Assembly: GCA_036940085.1 (NCBI GenBank)
Contig: JALLBK010000019.1
Location: 1-45,561 of the forward strand
Source: Discostella pseudostelligera
Lineage: Eukaryota > Bacillariophyta > Thalassiosirophyceae > Thalassiosirales > Thalassiosiraceae
Direction of reading: 5' to 3'
Length of the DNA: 45,561 nucleotides
Shown: one piece after another, positions 20,336 through 33,174 of the stretch
How the letters are laid out: each line of letters starts with the position of its first letter
Position numbering within the stretch: position 1 is the stretch's first letter
The notes under the pieces: generated by a model
Databases searched by the model: none
The model's input: only the letters and a program-made list of their open reading frames with translations
What the model was told of the DNA's origin: nothing
Position numbers and translations under genes: made by a program

Positions 20336-23300
20336 TTACTTCTTCTGCTTTCGTATCTCATACCAGCCGAAAATATCTTGCACATCCCCCAACGACTTTA
20401 TCTTCGGCTTTCGCTCCTTCGCATCGTCACCTTTGGGATTATTATCATCACCACCATCGGCACCGTCCATCATATCGTCATCGAAGATACGACTTTGTCC
20501 GAGTATGCCAGATGCCGATAAATTCACTGGCATGGGCGGAGACTCATACTTAATATCCAGCTGTCGAGTTGTCTCGAGGCAGAAGCTGGCGAGGTCGGCC
20601 TTGCTTTGACTGATGGGACCAATATTTTGCTTGAGCGGTGGAGGAAGATAGAGGTGAGTAGGCGCAGGTTCCAGAGTGAAATCTATATCGATCATATCAG
20701 CGGCAATATCTCTGGTATCAGACTTACCCAACTTTCACGGTGCTGCACGAGTAGCTTGTACTCGGCAAATCCTAAATCAGCCTCTACCCGAGCAGCTCGA
20801 AAACCAACCATTGTAATCCACTCTCTTAAATATGAAAGCAAACAATGCAACAAGCAAAATAAGGAAAATTGCGGTAAGCAACCAAACATCGACAACCAAA
20901 AAATGGAAAGCCTCACCTGGGACGTGCCTTGATGAACTTTTCCACAGCTCCACGAAACAGCTTAATTTTGTTGAAGTCTGTTTCCAGCCCAAACTTAATT
21001 GAAATGCTAATGAACGCCTTGGGAGATCGATTGGCATTGATAATGCGCAGAAGAGCGAGACTTCCATTGGAGTAGGTGGCTACCTCGTTCGTCGTTGCGA
21101 ATCGAACAGTCGTCGTGAATAGTGTAACCCTCTCCACATACCATGTCGAGGAGCCCATTGGATTGGTGTCATTTTTCGGATTCGACGTCGCAATCCGATC
21201 ACCAATATCGTACGGCCTGCGAACAAAGATCAATAGCAACCCTTCAAAGTAGTTGGATGCCGCCGCTCCAAAGAGGAATGAAAAACCAAGAAAGAATGTA
21301 TTGAAGGACAAAAACACCGTCCAAATGTCGATTCCCAAGATGGCTACAGCAACGATCACCAGGAAGAAGTAGAAAAAGCAGTTGACAATTCTCTCAAAGG
21401 CGTAATCGATTTGAGCTGATAATAGAATAAAATATAACTGAGACTTGATGGCAAAAAGTGTAGGGTAACGAGAAGCAATGAATTCATACCTGAGTTGGCA
21501 ATGCTTGCCCGAAGGAGTCTCAATTGTTTATAAACTGCATCGATCGATTTCACAAAGTCAAGTCGTCCCAAATTCCCTTGTCGATCTGGTCGAAATAGAC
21601 GAATAATGGACTTGATCTTGGCGTCTTCGTATTCTCCACTGCTATTAATTGCCAGAACGGATAGAATGGAAAAAGGGAGTGTAGTGTAACCGCCCGCGCT
21701 GATCATGAGTCGGTCGTACACTTCCTGTGATGATTGCACGCACATTTCCCTTGTTTGAGCCTGGACAATTCCCGTTGCAATGAAACAAAGATAGGATGAG
21801 AAGACTCTCCAATAAATCATGGGGAATGGGTGTGCGCCACAGAATAACTCACATGGCCAAAGGCATGACTGAATGGATATTTGTCGTTCATGCACGTCAC
21901 CGCCTTTTTGAATTGGACGAGATCACGAACAGTGGCTTTATTCTTTGTCCTGGTTATGAGTTCAGGCTCTTCCCATTCGCTGAGTAAATTCACTGACGTT
22001 GCATTGTATGTATGGAACATGTAAAATCAGCAAACGAATTTTTACTAGAACGGAAATGAACACACAGCGCAAAGATATACTTACTCAATTTCAAATTGGC
22101 TGAAGATGACTCCAATTCAGGTCGCCCACCTTTCGTCACAGAATTCGACGATGGAGAACTAGGTGCCGGTGGTGGTCTGGGCGGAGATTGTCCTGGCTCG
22201 TGTCTAGACGGACTGCTTGTGACATCAGTATTTGGCACCTCGGCAGTCTTGCGCTGCGATACACTCGGCGACGGGTTGGTTTCAATACTGCTATTCTCGT
22301 CAGCAATGAAATCTTGAAATCGAACCATTCTCTCACTCTCGCCGACGGGGTCGTACATTTGAGCTGCTTGATCCTCAAAGTAGGATTGTTTATTCTCAAT
22401 ATCTCTCGATAGATTGGCAACTTCTCCGATGAGTATCATCTTCGCCATTAATGTCTCAAGCTCGGGTCCAAAGTGAGTGACCGCTCGTCGTCCAAGATAG
22501 ATGGCGAGGAATAATCTCTTCAAGGATGCCGCAACTCCAAAGAATATGCATGACAGCAATATCCGGAGATAAAGTTCACTGTTTGTGATTCCAACTACAG
22601 GGTTCGACGAGTTGAACATGTCTAATTTGTTCTGCCAAAACAACCTGGAGTGAAGACGAAGTGGTTTCCAATAATGAAGTGTTAGAATCGTAGTTCCTCG
22701 CCTGCAATTTGAATGCAAATATCACTTACCAGTGCTTTGGAAATGGATAATCTCCGTAAAGGAAGACAAAATCGAGCACTGCCCAGAAGCAAATGATATA
22801 TGGCCTGACAGAAGATCAGGAGCGTAAAGAAGAATGGTTGAGAGTCCATGTATCGAATGTGACGGTAAATCAACCGAACGCATGTCATGGATATATATCA
22901 CTTACCATCCCCTACTTTGAATAAAAGCCAACGAAATATACGGTCCCACCGCCCGATTGAACAACTTACTCCTCAATGCAAATATCTCCACCCAAAACAC
23001 CTCACCAACCAATGTTAATTCAAATATGATCGGCTGTCGTACCCCCAAGAATAATATCCACCAACTAACTGATGTTCCAGTATTCCCAGCCATGGGATTA
23101 TCGCACATGTAGAATAATACAGCCGCCACGGCCAGGAATGGTATTACCATATACAGCAAGATGTGGGCAATGTTCTTACGGAACTGGGGTAGCTTGGGTA
23201 CAATCAACTCGGTATATTCCGAACGTATCTTCGATAAAAAGGATTTGTTCTTCGAAGAGTCAACACTGTTGAGTGCATCGATTAATTTGTCGCCACTGGT

Positions 23301-24833
23301 TTCATTTCCCATGAGTGACGATGAGACGGAGGACGAGGAGGCCCCGCCATCGTCGGTACTGGTATTGCTACGAGATGAGAAGCCGAGATTGTTGAAATTC
23401 AGACTGCCCTTTTTGCGTTGTAGACTCCCACGTCGTTGTTGTAGAGAGCGGAGTCGATTGGCCATGAAATTCATATTGTCGGTAGTTTCGGTAACGTCGG
23501 TCATGGTATTGACACCACCATCGACCATGTTAGTGGTTGGGATTGTAGATGGGCCACCACCTTCAACTCCACCTCCACCACTTCCTCGTTCGACCCTGCC
23601 CCTCCAAGCCCCATTGTCACCCTCGAGTGCATCAGCACTACCCTTGGTTGCGATCACCCCCCGCAAATTACCTTGCTGCGTAGCATTGTTCAGATCATTG
23701 TTCCCGCTGCCATCACCGCCGTTGCCGTCTCCCGCGCGGAGGGCGGTAGCAGCAGGAGCAGTTGTAGCATCACCACTACTCACTCGTTTCGCCGCCTCTA
23801 CAAAGAGGGATGCATCCCCTCCTATCCCTCCATCCTCATAATGTTCACGTTGGATGTGCAAAGCCAAATGATGTTCATCAATGGGTGGTAAATTCTCGGA
23901 AATGTATCGTCGAAGTTGTGCTGGTTGTGGTGGCTGAGATTGCTGCTTCTCCTGCTGTTGGTGCTGCATCGTCGATGGTTGCGATTGTTGTTGTTGCTGA
24001 TGAGGAGGAGAATGCTGTCGCTCCTGCTCATAATCACCCTCCGGACCAGGTGGTAACCGTATCTGATATTGCGGCAGATCATTCTGCTTGGTAACGTTTC
24101 TCAAGAAGACATCATTACTCCAAGTCCGACTCCTACTGCCCTGTTGCTGCGATTGCTGATGCTCCTGCATATTCACATCGTCATCATCATCAGAATAATC
24201 CTCCATCCCCCGTTCAATCCCTTCACCCAGTAATTGAGATTGTCCACTAATTCCTCCTCGTTGTTCGCGCCCGTCATCCATCTCCAATGCCGCCAAGATG
24301 TGCGTCTCGGCCTCATTTTCAAATTGCGAGCTGACCACTCGTTCCAATGTAATTTTTCGTGATGATGGCAATGACGATGTGGAAGATGCTGATAGAGACG
24401 AGACTGGCAATCGGTGATGCTGCTGCTGTGCATTAGTAGTGGATGTAGATGCTGCTGAAGAAGAAGCAGCAGCAAAAATGGAAGCTGGTGTGTTGCCAGC
24501 ATTAGCGTTGGCATTTCCATGGGGCTGACTGGTGGGGTGGGTTGGAGAGTTGGTGTAGTCCACAATGACCTCGCTAAAAGCAACACTATTTTTACTGGCA
24601 CCACGGTGATTCAATCGTAGAACGGACGGAGGGGGCGAAGGGTTGCGTTGTTTTGGATTGGCAATGTTGCTACTATCGACGACGACAGCAGCAGCAGCAG
24701 CAGAGGGTGGCGGTGGCTGTGATGATGACGATGGCGGGCTGACATTGCTGTTGCTGTTGCTGTTGTCGAGACCGCCCTCCGACGACAACGACGACGAAAT
24801 CACGCGGCCCGAGGGAGGACGCTTGGACGACAT
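20336..24833 (-). CDS. MscS-type mechanosensitive ion channel (8 exons)
   Basis: In coding order the exons are 22906-24833, 22730-22804, 22085-22644, 21853-21992, 21490-21760, 20917-21415, 20728-20824 and 20336-20629. All seven introns are GT-AG (74-101 nt), giving 1287 aa. Residues 1 to about 545 are disordered, with Ser, Gln, Gly and acidic runs. Membrane helices start near 557 (HILLYMVIPFLAVAAVLFY) and continue through exons 2 and 3. Before the pore lies a degenerate EF-hand (RPDRQGNLGRLD), as in fungal Msy1-type channels. Exon 6 (~992-1157) is the MscS domain, with pore-like FFLGFSFLFGAAASNYFEG and FVRRPYDIGDRI. Family role: opens under membrane tension to release ions in osmotic shock; ER, plastid or plasma membrane are all possible. 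The last acceptor (20630) was chosen for its pyrimidine tract and frame and is the least certain junction. Confidence 0.87.
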
Positions 24834-25316
24834 GATGAATAGTAGTGAAGCTTAGATATCAGTACTAGTACTAGTCCGTGGCGGATCGTCATTCATTGTT
24901 TGTTGTTGTTGGCGCTCGAAGAGACTCGAAATTTCTGTGCCACGTGGAAGGGCAATATTAGATACGGCAGTCGTACGGCCCTTACCTAGTTTTTGCGCCA
25001 AATTATTCCCCAGAGACTAGAAGATACTCCTATCTCTCGTACTCCTGCCTACAACATCTACAAGATCATTATTCTCCATGTTCGACCCCTATCATTTCAT
25101 GGTACCGACGGCTGCCTCCCCCCAGTAATCACATCACCACCATCGCAAGGAAAAGAGTGCGGCGAATTGCATCTAAGATTATGATTTATGATGGATTCAA
25201 ATAGTATTCCAAACCATCAACTTATATTACTTTCTATTGCAGTATTCACGAAGCAGAAGAAGAAAGCGTTGCCAACAAACACTACACTCTTTGCCGAAAC
25301 AGTGTTACTGTGAAAC
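24834..25316. promoter_or_regulatory. Upstream region of the MscS channel gene
   Basis: No gene is supported. From the start codon outwards there is a palindrome ACTAGTACTAGT inside 24861-24875, TTGGCGCTCG near 24910, a CCACGTGG palindrome at 24940-24947, and TTTTGCGCCAAA near 24991-25002. The far side carries the 3' flank of the SLC13 gene. Confidence 0.4.
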
Positions 25317-28300
25317 TCACGATACAATCATATTGTCACTTTTCTTAGAGCCTTGCTTGAACTTGTTCATCAAAGCTGCTCTCCAGAAACGAAGCACAAA
25401 AACGACAACCAGAATAGCGGCCGTAATACCCAAGTTGACATACCACGCTGACGACGTCGACAAGACCCATGTACTGGTCAACCAAAGAGTGATTTGCAAT
25501 GGGGTGCCTATCTTGAGATAATCGGTGGTCTGTATTGAATCATAACAATCCACAGTCGCAAGGTTTAGTGTTACATATCACATCATGCTAAGCGGGCAAA
25601 GGGCGCAACAAAAGGTCATCATACCTTGTAACCTCCTGGACCGTACACCATCAGATTTGTCTGGTATCCAAATGGAGTAGAGAAGTCTGACGCACCAAGC
25701 ATCAAAGCATAACTCATCATCTTCAAGTCCATGCCAGCGGTATCAGCAGCACCAATGGCGATCGGGAACATGAGAGCAGCGGCTGCGTTGTTGGTTACGA
25801 AGGAACTGATCACGGCTGTTGCAAAGTATACTGCTCCATATAGACCAGCATCTGTGATTCCAAATAAAATACATCGCGGATGCAGTTGAGTCAAATGACA
25901 ATTCGCGAACGATCTAATATATTCATATCAGAAGACTCACCTCCAAGTCCAGAACCTTCACCAACGGTGATGAGAAAGTTTGCTAATACCTCAGCCAAAC
26001 CAGAGTTCGTGAGAGCATTGCTGATCCCGAAGGAACACCCGATTGCAACATACAACGACCAATCGATTGCGTCTCGTGCCTCCTGAGGCGAGAGGAGGCC
26101 TATTGCCACCATGATAATCCCCGCAAATGTCGCGCAAATCAACAGAGAGGCAGATTCAAAATCAAATCCAGATACAGCCAGCATGGCCACCATTAGAAGT
26201 ACAGCCGGAATGAGATATTTCATACGAGGCGGAGCGGAGTCTTTGACTTCTGCCAAGAGTGCAAAAGCATGGTCACTGTTTGCACTTTTCTTGATAAACG
26301 TAGGCCCAGCTTCAAGTAGGAGCACATCACCGGCATGCAGTTTGATGTTGCCGGGATGTTCATGAATACGATGACCTTCACGATGAACCGAAATAACTGC
26401 AGCGCCATACTTTGTCCGGAAAGCAACCTCTCGGACTGTCTTGCCTACAAGTGGCCCAGACCTGGCTACAACTGCCTGAACCAGAACACGATCGTGAACA
26501 TTCTCATTCATTTGTTTGATTTCGGCCTGTTCGGGTGATTCAAGGCCCGGAATCTTCCGAAGGTCGCCGACCGAGGAAGCGTCACCAGCAAACCAAAGAA
26601 TGTCTCCTTCCTGCAGCGGCTCATCTGGATCAATGGTGCTGTACGCGTGGCACTCGTTATGTAGCTGATTTTCAATATTCGATGGAAATTGGGCAATAGG
26701 TCGCTCAATACCAACAACATAGACTCCCGGAACTCTGGTGATACCATTCTCCTCGATGCTCTTCCCGGCGAGGAGTGCTTTGGGAGCGATGCGCATAGCC
26801 ACAAGGAATTCCTTGGATTCGGGTGCACTGCTGCTGCCATCCATTCCGTTTGATATGACTGTAAGATCCCTATGAACAGCCTCTGCAGCTTCATCGCTGT
26901 TACTTCCTCCGGCCTGTTGATAAAAATTACGTTACAAATATGAGACTCACCTTTCGCTGATAAAGCAAATACTGAAATATTTACATACCTCGATATCGAT
27001 CGTCATCGGACTTTTGGACCTGACAGACAACGAAGGTATCAATGACCTTCTTGACGTTGCTGCCACTGGAGGAGACAAAAGCGGACAGTCATCGCTCACT
27101 TGGAGAACCAAGACGTCGCCAGCACCAAAAGTTAAAGTTGACAGAGGCTGGGTAGCATTCTTTCCACCTTGCTGCACTGCTACGATTGCAGCTTTGTAAG
27201 TTCCGCGAAACTGCACATCGACAGCTGTTTGGCCGACGAGGCGGGAGGTTTTTGTGACTCTAGCTCGAAGGACCTTCAATCCTCCCTTCTTCAGCACCTC
27301 AACGCCACTGTTGTCCTCGACCACCACCTGCAAAAAGAATGCAAGTTATTGTAAGCCATTGAATTACGTAATGTCAATACAAAAGAGACATCTCTTCTTT
27401 GCTTACACTCAACACCGCCGAAATTTCTCCTGCGTCAGGTTCAAAATTCTCCATGTAGGTGCATCTCCAAACTGAAATTGATCGCTCATCAAGTACCGCA
27501 GCTTCCGTGCGATGTAGTTGTAAATCAAGTCGAAGGAGGCACTTCGAAATGTCGAGCAGTAGGCCAGGACGGTCCCGCGCATTGACTCCCATGAGCACGA
27601 GGCGACTACTGCTGCGATTGTCAGCAGCAATGACAATCTGTGCATCCTTATTTTCGTTGAGCTTCATAGATTTCACTGGAGCAATACCTTGGATAATATC
27701 TGAAATAAATTAAACATAGAATAAGTGATGTGTGGGTCGAGAGAGAAGAGAGAAAAATCATTCGATTCGTACCAGTCATGAGATTGATATGTCGAAGTCG
27801 CTCTTCCTCATCTGACGGCGTGGATGATCCTTTGGCATTTACATCATCGATCTCCGAGGAAGACATCAACGGAGATGTGGCTGCATCATCCGCGGGATCT
27901 TGAGCAATAGTTCCCGCCTCCAAAGACTCATTCGTCACGAGTTCCAGACCATGCTCGTGGCAAAATTCACCAAAGCCTTCGATTAGACCCGAAAAATAGA
28001 CAATATCATTTACATTCAATACGAACTCTGATCCAACCGCACGATGGATGTTGCCCGTAGCAGCACGACGGACGCTCACCAAATATAGACCACCTGTATC
28101 TCGCAGTCCACTCCGTTTGACAGACCTGCCCGCCGCGGGAGACCACGATGTAATCCGAGCTCCAAGCAAAATCTCATCTCCGTCGAAAGGCGATTCGCCG
28201 CTCCCACTTCGTCCACCAGGAAGAAGCATTGGTCCAAATATAATTAGGTAGGCAATACCCATTAAGGCAGCGGGGACGCCATAAGGTGTGACATCAAATA

Positions 28301-29000
28301 TGCTCATCCCGACTCCATACTCGTCTTGTAACAAACCCGAGATGACCAAGTTGGTAGATGTACCAATGAGAGTGCAAGTACCTCCCATGATGGTTCCATA
28401 CGACATGGGAATCAATAGTTGCTGAGCACTGACTCGAATAGTTTTCGACCAGCGCAATACAATTGGGATCATGAGAGCCACAATCGGGGTGTTGTTCAAG
28501 AAGGCGGAAGCGAAGCAAACGGAGGCCACCAAACGAAGTTGGGCACTAGCGGCATTTTTAGGGACGCCCAAAAGCTTACCAATGTACCAATCGACAGCAC
28601 CGGTCATGGTCAAACCGTGGGCCACTACAAACAGTACCTACAGAAAGTTATAATGCCAAAGCGAATGATTTGTGAGCAGGACAGTCAGTCGAATAGCGAG
28701 AAGCTGGAGCATTAGCATATCAAGAGCGCAATGATGTGTTTGCATAGTATTTCTCACCATGACCGTCAAGACGCCTTCATTTGCGAATCCCTTCAACCCC
28801 TCTTTGGCATCAACGATGCCCGTCACCATGCAGAAAGCCAAGGCAATCACAAAGGTATGATCCGGTGCGATGCGATCAGTAATGAGCGCGGCGAACATGA
28901 GAATCATCAAGACGCTCATGAAGGGCAGTTGCCACTTTGGCGGCGGCACTTCTTCTTCGTCGTCGAGACGGCGCGTAACTTGGTCGAAGAAATCCATCAT
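25317..29000 (-). CDS. SLC13/SAC1-type anion transporter with RCK_C and ACT domains (7 exons)
   Basis: In coding order the exons are 28758-29000, 27773-28637, 27407-27699, 26989-27327, 25941-26913, 25625-25851 and 25317-25529. All introns are GT-AG (73-120 nt), giving 1050 aa. The N-terminal membrane half holds [18 protein letters not shown] and [11 protein letters not shown]. The C-terminal half holds [18 protein letters not shown] and [20 protein letters not shown], the paired signatures of SLC13/CitM permeases. Between them are RCK_C (TrkA-C) type domains, about four by eye: one in exon 2, one in exon 4, two in exon 5. Exon 3 encodes an ACT-like domain (~402-460, [15 protein letters not shown]). 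Algal relatives (Chlamydomonas SLT/SAC1) are Na+/sulfate transporters or sulfur sensors, so sulfate uptake is plausible but unproven. The ACT domain could sense a small metabolite. The start may be 29000 or 28997. Confidence 0.88.
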
Positions 29001-29803
29001 CTTGATTACTGTTCGCCTATCTATCTCTGGTTAGTGTGCCATAATAATATGATGGTATTGCGATTGATCGAGATTATGATAACGACCTCCTCAATGATCT
29101 CAACCTCATTCAAGCACTGAATGATGAACGATGAACGCGGTGGATGATGCGAATGCGATGCTTCGCGGTGTTTGTGTGTGGGAAGGGGGAGGCAGTGCGT
29201 AAGTAGGAGTACGATAACACGTATTGTACGTCATGGCAACGGTGCACCGGTAATATTTATCAATTCCTACGTGAAGACGAAGAGATTTCAAAAAATAGTG
29301 CGAGAAAGAGAAAGAAAAAGGCCATCATGATGTTAGTCCGTCCATCGTCCGTATCAACTCTTTCAGCGTAAGTAGCAGCTAGTGAATTTTTGAATCTCGA
29401 CAAATTGCACCTCATTGGAACGACCGTGGTGTGCACTATCGTACTCCTATTCTGCAATTAATTTCATGAATTTACATTTACGCAGCACGAAGAGTCGGCG
29501 GGGAGATCTTAGGTTAGATAATTGGCGGGGAAGCTCTGCTACGGAGCGCGGGCACAAAAATAATGGCGGGAAGCAATGTCGAGTCGAGTCGAGTCGATCG
29601 AATCCATGCCACTGCCACAGACTGCCACAGACTGCCACCCTGCCGCCCCCGACGCGACACCCACACCACACACCATGACGTCGTCAATACAGCGGTAGCG
29701 GCAGTAGTATCTCTAGTAGATACGATATCGACGGCGATGACGACAGATCTTTAGTACCCACCCTCTCTATGCTCTAGCTGCAACTTCTTTCTATGCGACA
29801 ACG
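29001..29803. promoter_or_regulatory. Divergent intergenic region between the SLC13 and glycosyltransferase genes
   Basis: No gene is supported over 803 bases. It holds a GTAGGAGTACG element near 29202, a single copy of the dispersed cassette (29372-29545), and ATGGCGGGAA at 29563-29572 inside a 21-base block shared with 12440-12460. A short GTCGA array (four units) lies near 29578-29598. Confidence 0.4.
29372..29545 (+). repeat. Dispersed upstream cassette, single copy
   Basis: This copy aligns with the tandem units at 41308-41946. Shared parts in order are GTAGCAGCTAG, a TTTTTGAATCTCGACAAA core, CACCTCATTGGAACGA, CGTGGTGT, a GTACT..TATTCTG segment, ATGAATTTAC, CGCAG, GTCGG, and a final TTGGCGGGGAAGC. 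It lies in the same orientation as the downstream gene, ending about 260 nt before its start codon. Confidence 0.7.
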
Positions 29804-32800
29804 ATGCCGTCTCCGTCATCATCATCGTCGTCGTCGTCATCGTCACTGCGGCGGGGCAATCATTCGTTGCTCACCAAGCAACAGCCCACCAAGATGTTGC
29901 TTGCGACGCTGTCTTTTTTGGTAGCTGGCCTACTTTACTTCCTGCTCAGTGCATTGAGTGCCAATATACCCACGCCAAGACATGACAATTTAGGTGCCGA
30001 TGTGGGCAATGCGGTCGACAAAATTGCCCTTTCTGAAGCCAAATACAATCCCTATGCCAGAAGTAAACAAAAGAATCGGCTAGCAATCGTCATTCCGTAC
30101 CTCCCACCATCGGACGGTGCGCCAACATTTCCATCCTACTTTGATTTATTTGCCATGAGTGCGGCCGGATCATCTGCCGATATTGATTACTTGATTTTCC
30201 ATTGTTTCATCCCTCCGTCATTGCTACCAAATCAAAATTCACTGCCGTCGAATGTGAAATTGATTGATTTGAATGTTGTAGTATCCTCCACCAATGATGG
30301 TGCTGGTGAAGAAAGTAATACTGAATGTGGAATGGCAGCCTTATTCACCAGAGTTACCGATCAACGTCAGGCAGATAATTCCATGGAAACTCCATTAGAC
30401 AAATTGATTCATATGCTCTCCACCCAAATCATCAACCTTCCCTATATATTAGTCGAATACAAACCAGCCTTTGGACACATCTTTGCACAATATCTTCAAG
30501 AGTACTCACACTGGGGCTATTCTGATTTAGATGTGGTATTTGGTGACATGTCTCGTTGGATTGATGACGATGAATGGAATGAGTATGATATAGTAACCTA
30601 TGGATTTGGTGATCAAGATAAATTATATTTGCGGGGACAATTCACCTTCCATCGAAATGACCCGCAGACCATCAATCAATTATGGAGACATTGCAAGTAT
30701 TTAAGTGAGATGGATGTGCGGTATGCTCATCCCAAATCGTTAAAATTTGAAAGTGCCGAGGGGTGTTATTCACAGGCGGTGATCACCAGGAAGGATATTA
30801 AGGTGAAGTGGGCAGTGAAGGCGTTTACGGATGTTGGCGAGAATAGTCCAATTTACACTCAGGGAGTGTATCTATCCTTGGGGCCATCGCCATCATTGAC
30901 AACTTCGATTTCGTTCAGTCCAAAATCGGTATTGTACACTGCTGCAACCATAGACTCGGGGAAACAACTTCTCACCTTACCTCATGATTGGTTCAAAGAC
31001 AAATCCAAGTATCCCAATTATTCCAAGAACCTTCCAATACAACAGTACGTGGGAGAAAAGACCAAAGTCACAACGTATCGCACACTCTACGAAAATGGAG
31101 ATGAATCTGCATCGGAGGTCAAGTGTATGTATTGGGCGCCCAAGACATATCAGATGGACATTTGTGTCGCGAATGGCAATGTGGGAAATGACGATGTTGT
31201 TATTTTGGAGAAGGGGACATTGTACAAGCAAAAGTTTGTTCAGAGAGAGAATATGTTTCCCGATGGAGTCAAAAGTTTCCCATTCTTTCACTTCCAGGTG
31301 AGTTTTGATAGCAAATTGTGGAGGGAACGTTCATCGTTATTCGCTGCATCTAATATTCATTACCATTGACCTCATCATCGGTGCATCAAGGAATGGAAAC
31401 GAATTTATCGAACCACTCAACTCCTACCATCGCACAATATTCGGCACAGTAGCGCCATGTCTGGCTTAATCATCACCAAGGAAGGATCAATTCCACTCTT
31501 TTCATCGCCATCGAGCTGGAATTTCCGTCAACGATTCGACAAATCTCTCTGGATGAATACTGATACGGGTTCAACTGCAACACATCCTACCAGCAATACA
31601 TTTTGCCTAAGTTCATCACCGAGGGGGCACCCTGTTGGCGCAACGTCGTGTAAGGTAGCAGCATCATGGCCTCAACCGGACGTTGAGCATACCGCCACGT
31701 TGGTGAAAGACACTGCAACTGTGACGATTGTACGATCACCAGCTCAATTGTCGACTCCCAAAACCAAAGTGAGGGGAAGAGTGTCCGACTTGAAACCAAC
31801 AATGTGGTGGGATGAAAAGCATGTCGATGCCAATAACGATGTCACACTCACTCTCACACTCCAAATATCATCCTTGCACATGAAAGAGAAGACACTGCTT
31901 CAGAACTTTTTAGCATTGGCGAATTCGAACATTTATGCATGGGGCTCACGTCAGCCTAGTGTTTTGTTGATACAAGTCGATTCTTCGGGCGTAGCAGAAT
32001 CTGATCAATTCACTGATGCGATACAATTGATAAAGGACACCTTTGCTCCAAAGGATGCATCCTCTTCCAGTACATCCCACCTAAACAATTCACTTGTCGC
32101 AGTCATTAATACCATCAAGCCGACAGTGAGCCGGAAGGGTCTCTTAAATATGGCAACATTTGCAGCTCCAACGAGATGGATCGTTTCTGGCTTGGAGTTA
32201 GAAAGGGGTCTGGTGTTGTCAAGAGAGGCATCAGTGTATGCGATGCGTGAAGCCAAAGTTCATTCCAATATACCCGGTCATGTTTGGGTGATTCCACAAT
32301 TTGCGTCCCTGAGAGACGATACAAGGGGTGGTGACGATAAGCATCGCTTACCAAACGACAGGCTCCTCTATTCCGGTGTCGGAATTGATCTATTACCGTC
32401 GATTCGAGGTAAACATACCATGGTGTCTAACCTTTCAGATTATGATTGTGTGAAGTGCAATGGAGTGGACACTGATGACGGTGCGGATGAAGAAGACTCC
32501 ACGGATGGTGTGGATGATGCCGCGGCACACAATAGGCGGAGGTTAGCTGATGTTTACTCTTCCTCAAACGAACAGAACGTTGATAAGTTACTGGATGATC
32601 TGTGGTGGGACCTCTCGATTGCTGATGTCTACGGAACTCCCGGTGGCTTTAACAGCGATGGGAAGACCTCCCTTGACGCCATGGCAAAAATTTATGACAG
32701 AATTGAAGTGGCTCTGGTATCATTACTCGATCTGAAAGGCGACCATCTAGACTACCTCCGATACTTTGACAAGTCAGTTATTCTTATGATTGATCGACTC

Positions 32801-33127
32801 GGGCCGAAGAAAGAAATGATGACATTAGATTTGGCGCCAGAAGTGGAAGACTTTCGAGGTCGAAGGTGTTTTCATTTGCTTCGGTTGGCGCAACTTGCAG
32901 CGTTAGGTTACAACATTGGCGTTCTGCCTGGGGCTTTTGCAGCGTCGTATCCGAATACCAGAGATGCTATTTGTACTGAGTCCATTCAACAAAACAATGC
33001 GCAACAGTGTGATTGTGAATTGGAATCAGATGCTGCAATCAGAGAGATTTTGATGGCCGAAACGAAACGGCCTGCAAAGATTGCAGTATTAATTCAGGAG
33101 CAGGACCATCAGCTTACTATTCAATAA
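29804..33127 (+). CDS. Two-domain Golgi-type glycosyltransferase (2 exons)
   Basis: Exons are 29804-31297 and 31391-33127, with a 93-nt GT-AG phase 0 intron; the product is 1076 aa. A poly-Ser N-terminus is followed by one helix at 31-53, giving type II topology. The first domain starts at RLAIVIPYLPP and has HWGYSDLDVVFGDMSRWI with a D-x-D near residue 241, as in DUF6625-type glycosyltransferases. The exon 2 part resembles GT49/LARGE-like enzymes by layout: LLNMATFAAPTRWIVSGLEL near 747, and RLAQLAALGYNIGVLPGAF near 997. In the second domain the D-x-D position reads L-E-L-E, so it may be inactive or use other residues. Expected role: sugar transfer in the Golgi; donor and acceptor are unknown. 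The stop lies 47 nt from the stop of the converging BTB gene. Confidence 0.75.
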
Positions 33128-33174
33128 TATCTTATTCGTGGCCGTCGGTTACTTTAGACATGCTCCTCTATACG

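Noticed and set aside
26950..26990. A 21-nt microexon in the SLC13 gene between TTTCAG and GTGAGT
   Set aside because: It would need a 17-nt intron before it, which is too short to splice. A single 75-nt intron (26914-26988) keeps the frame.
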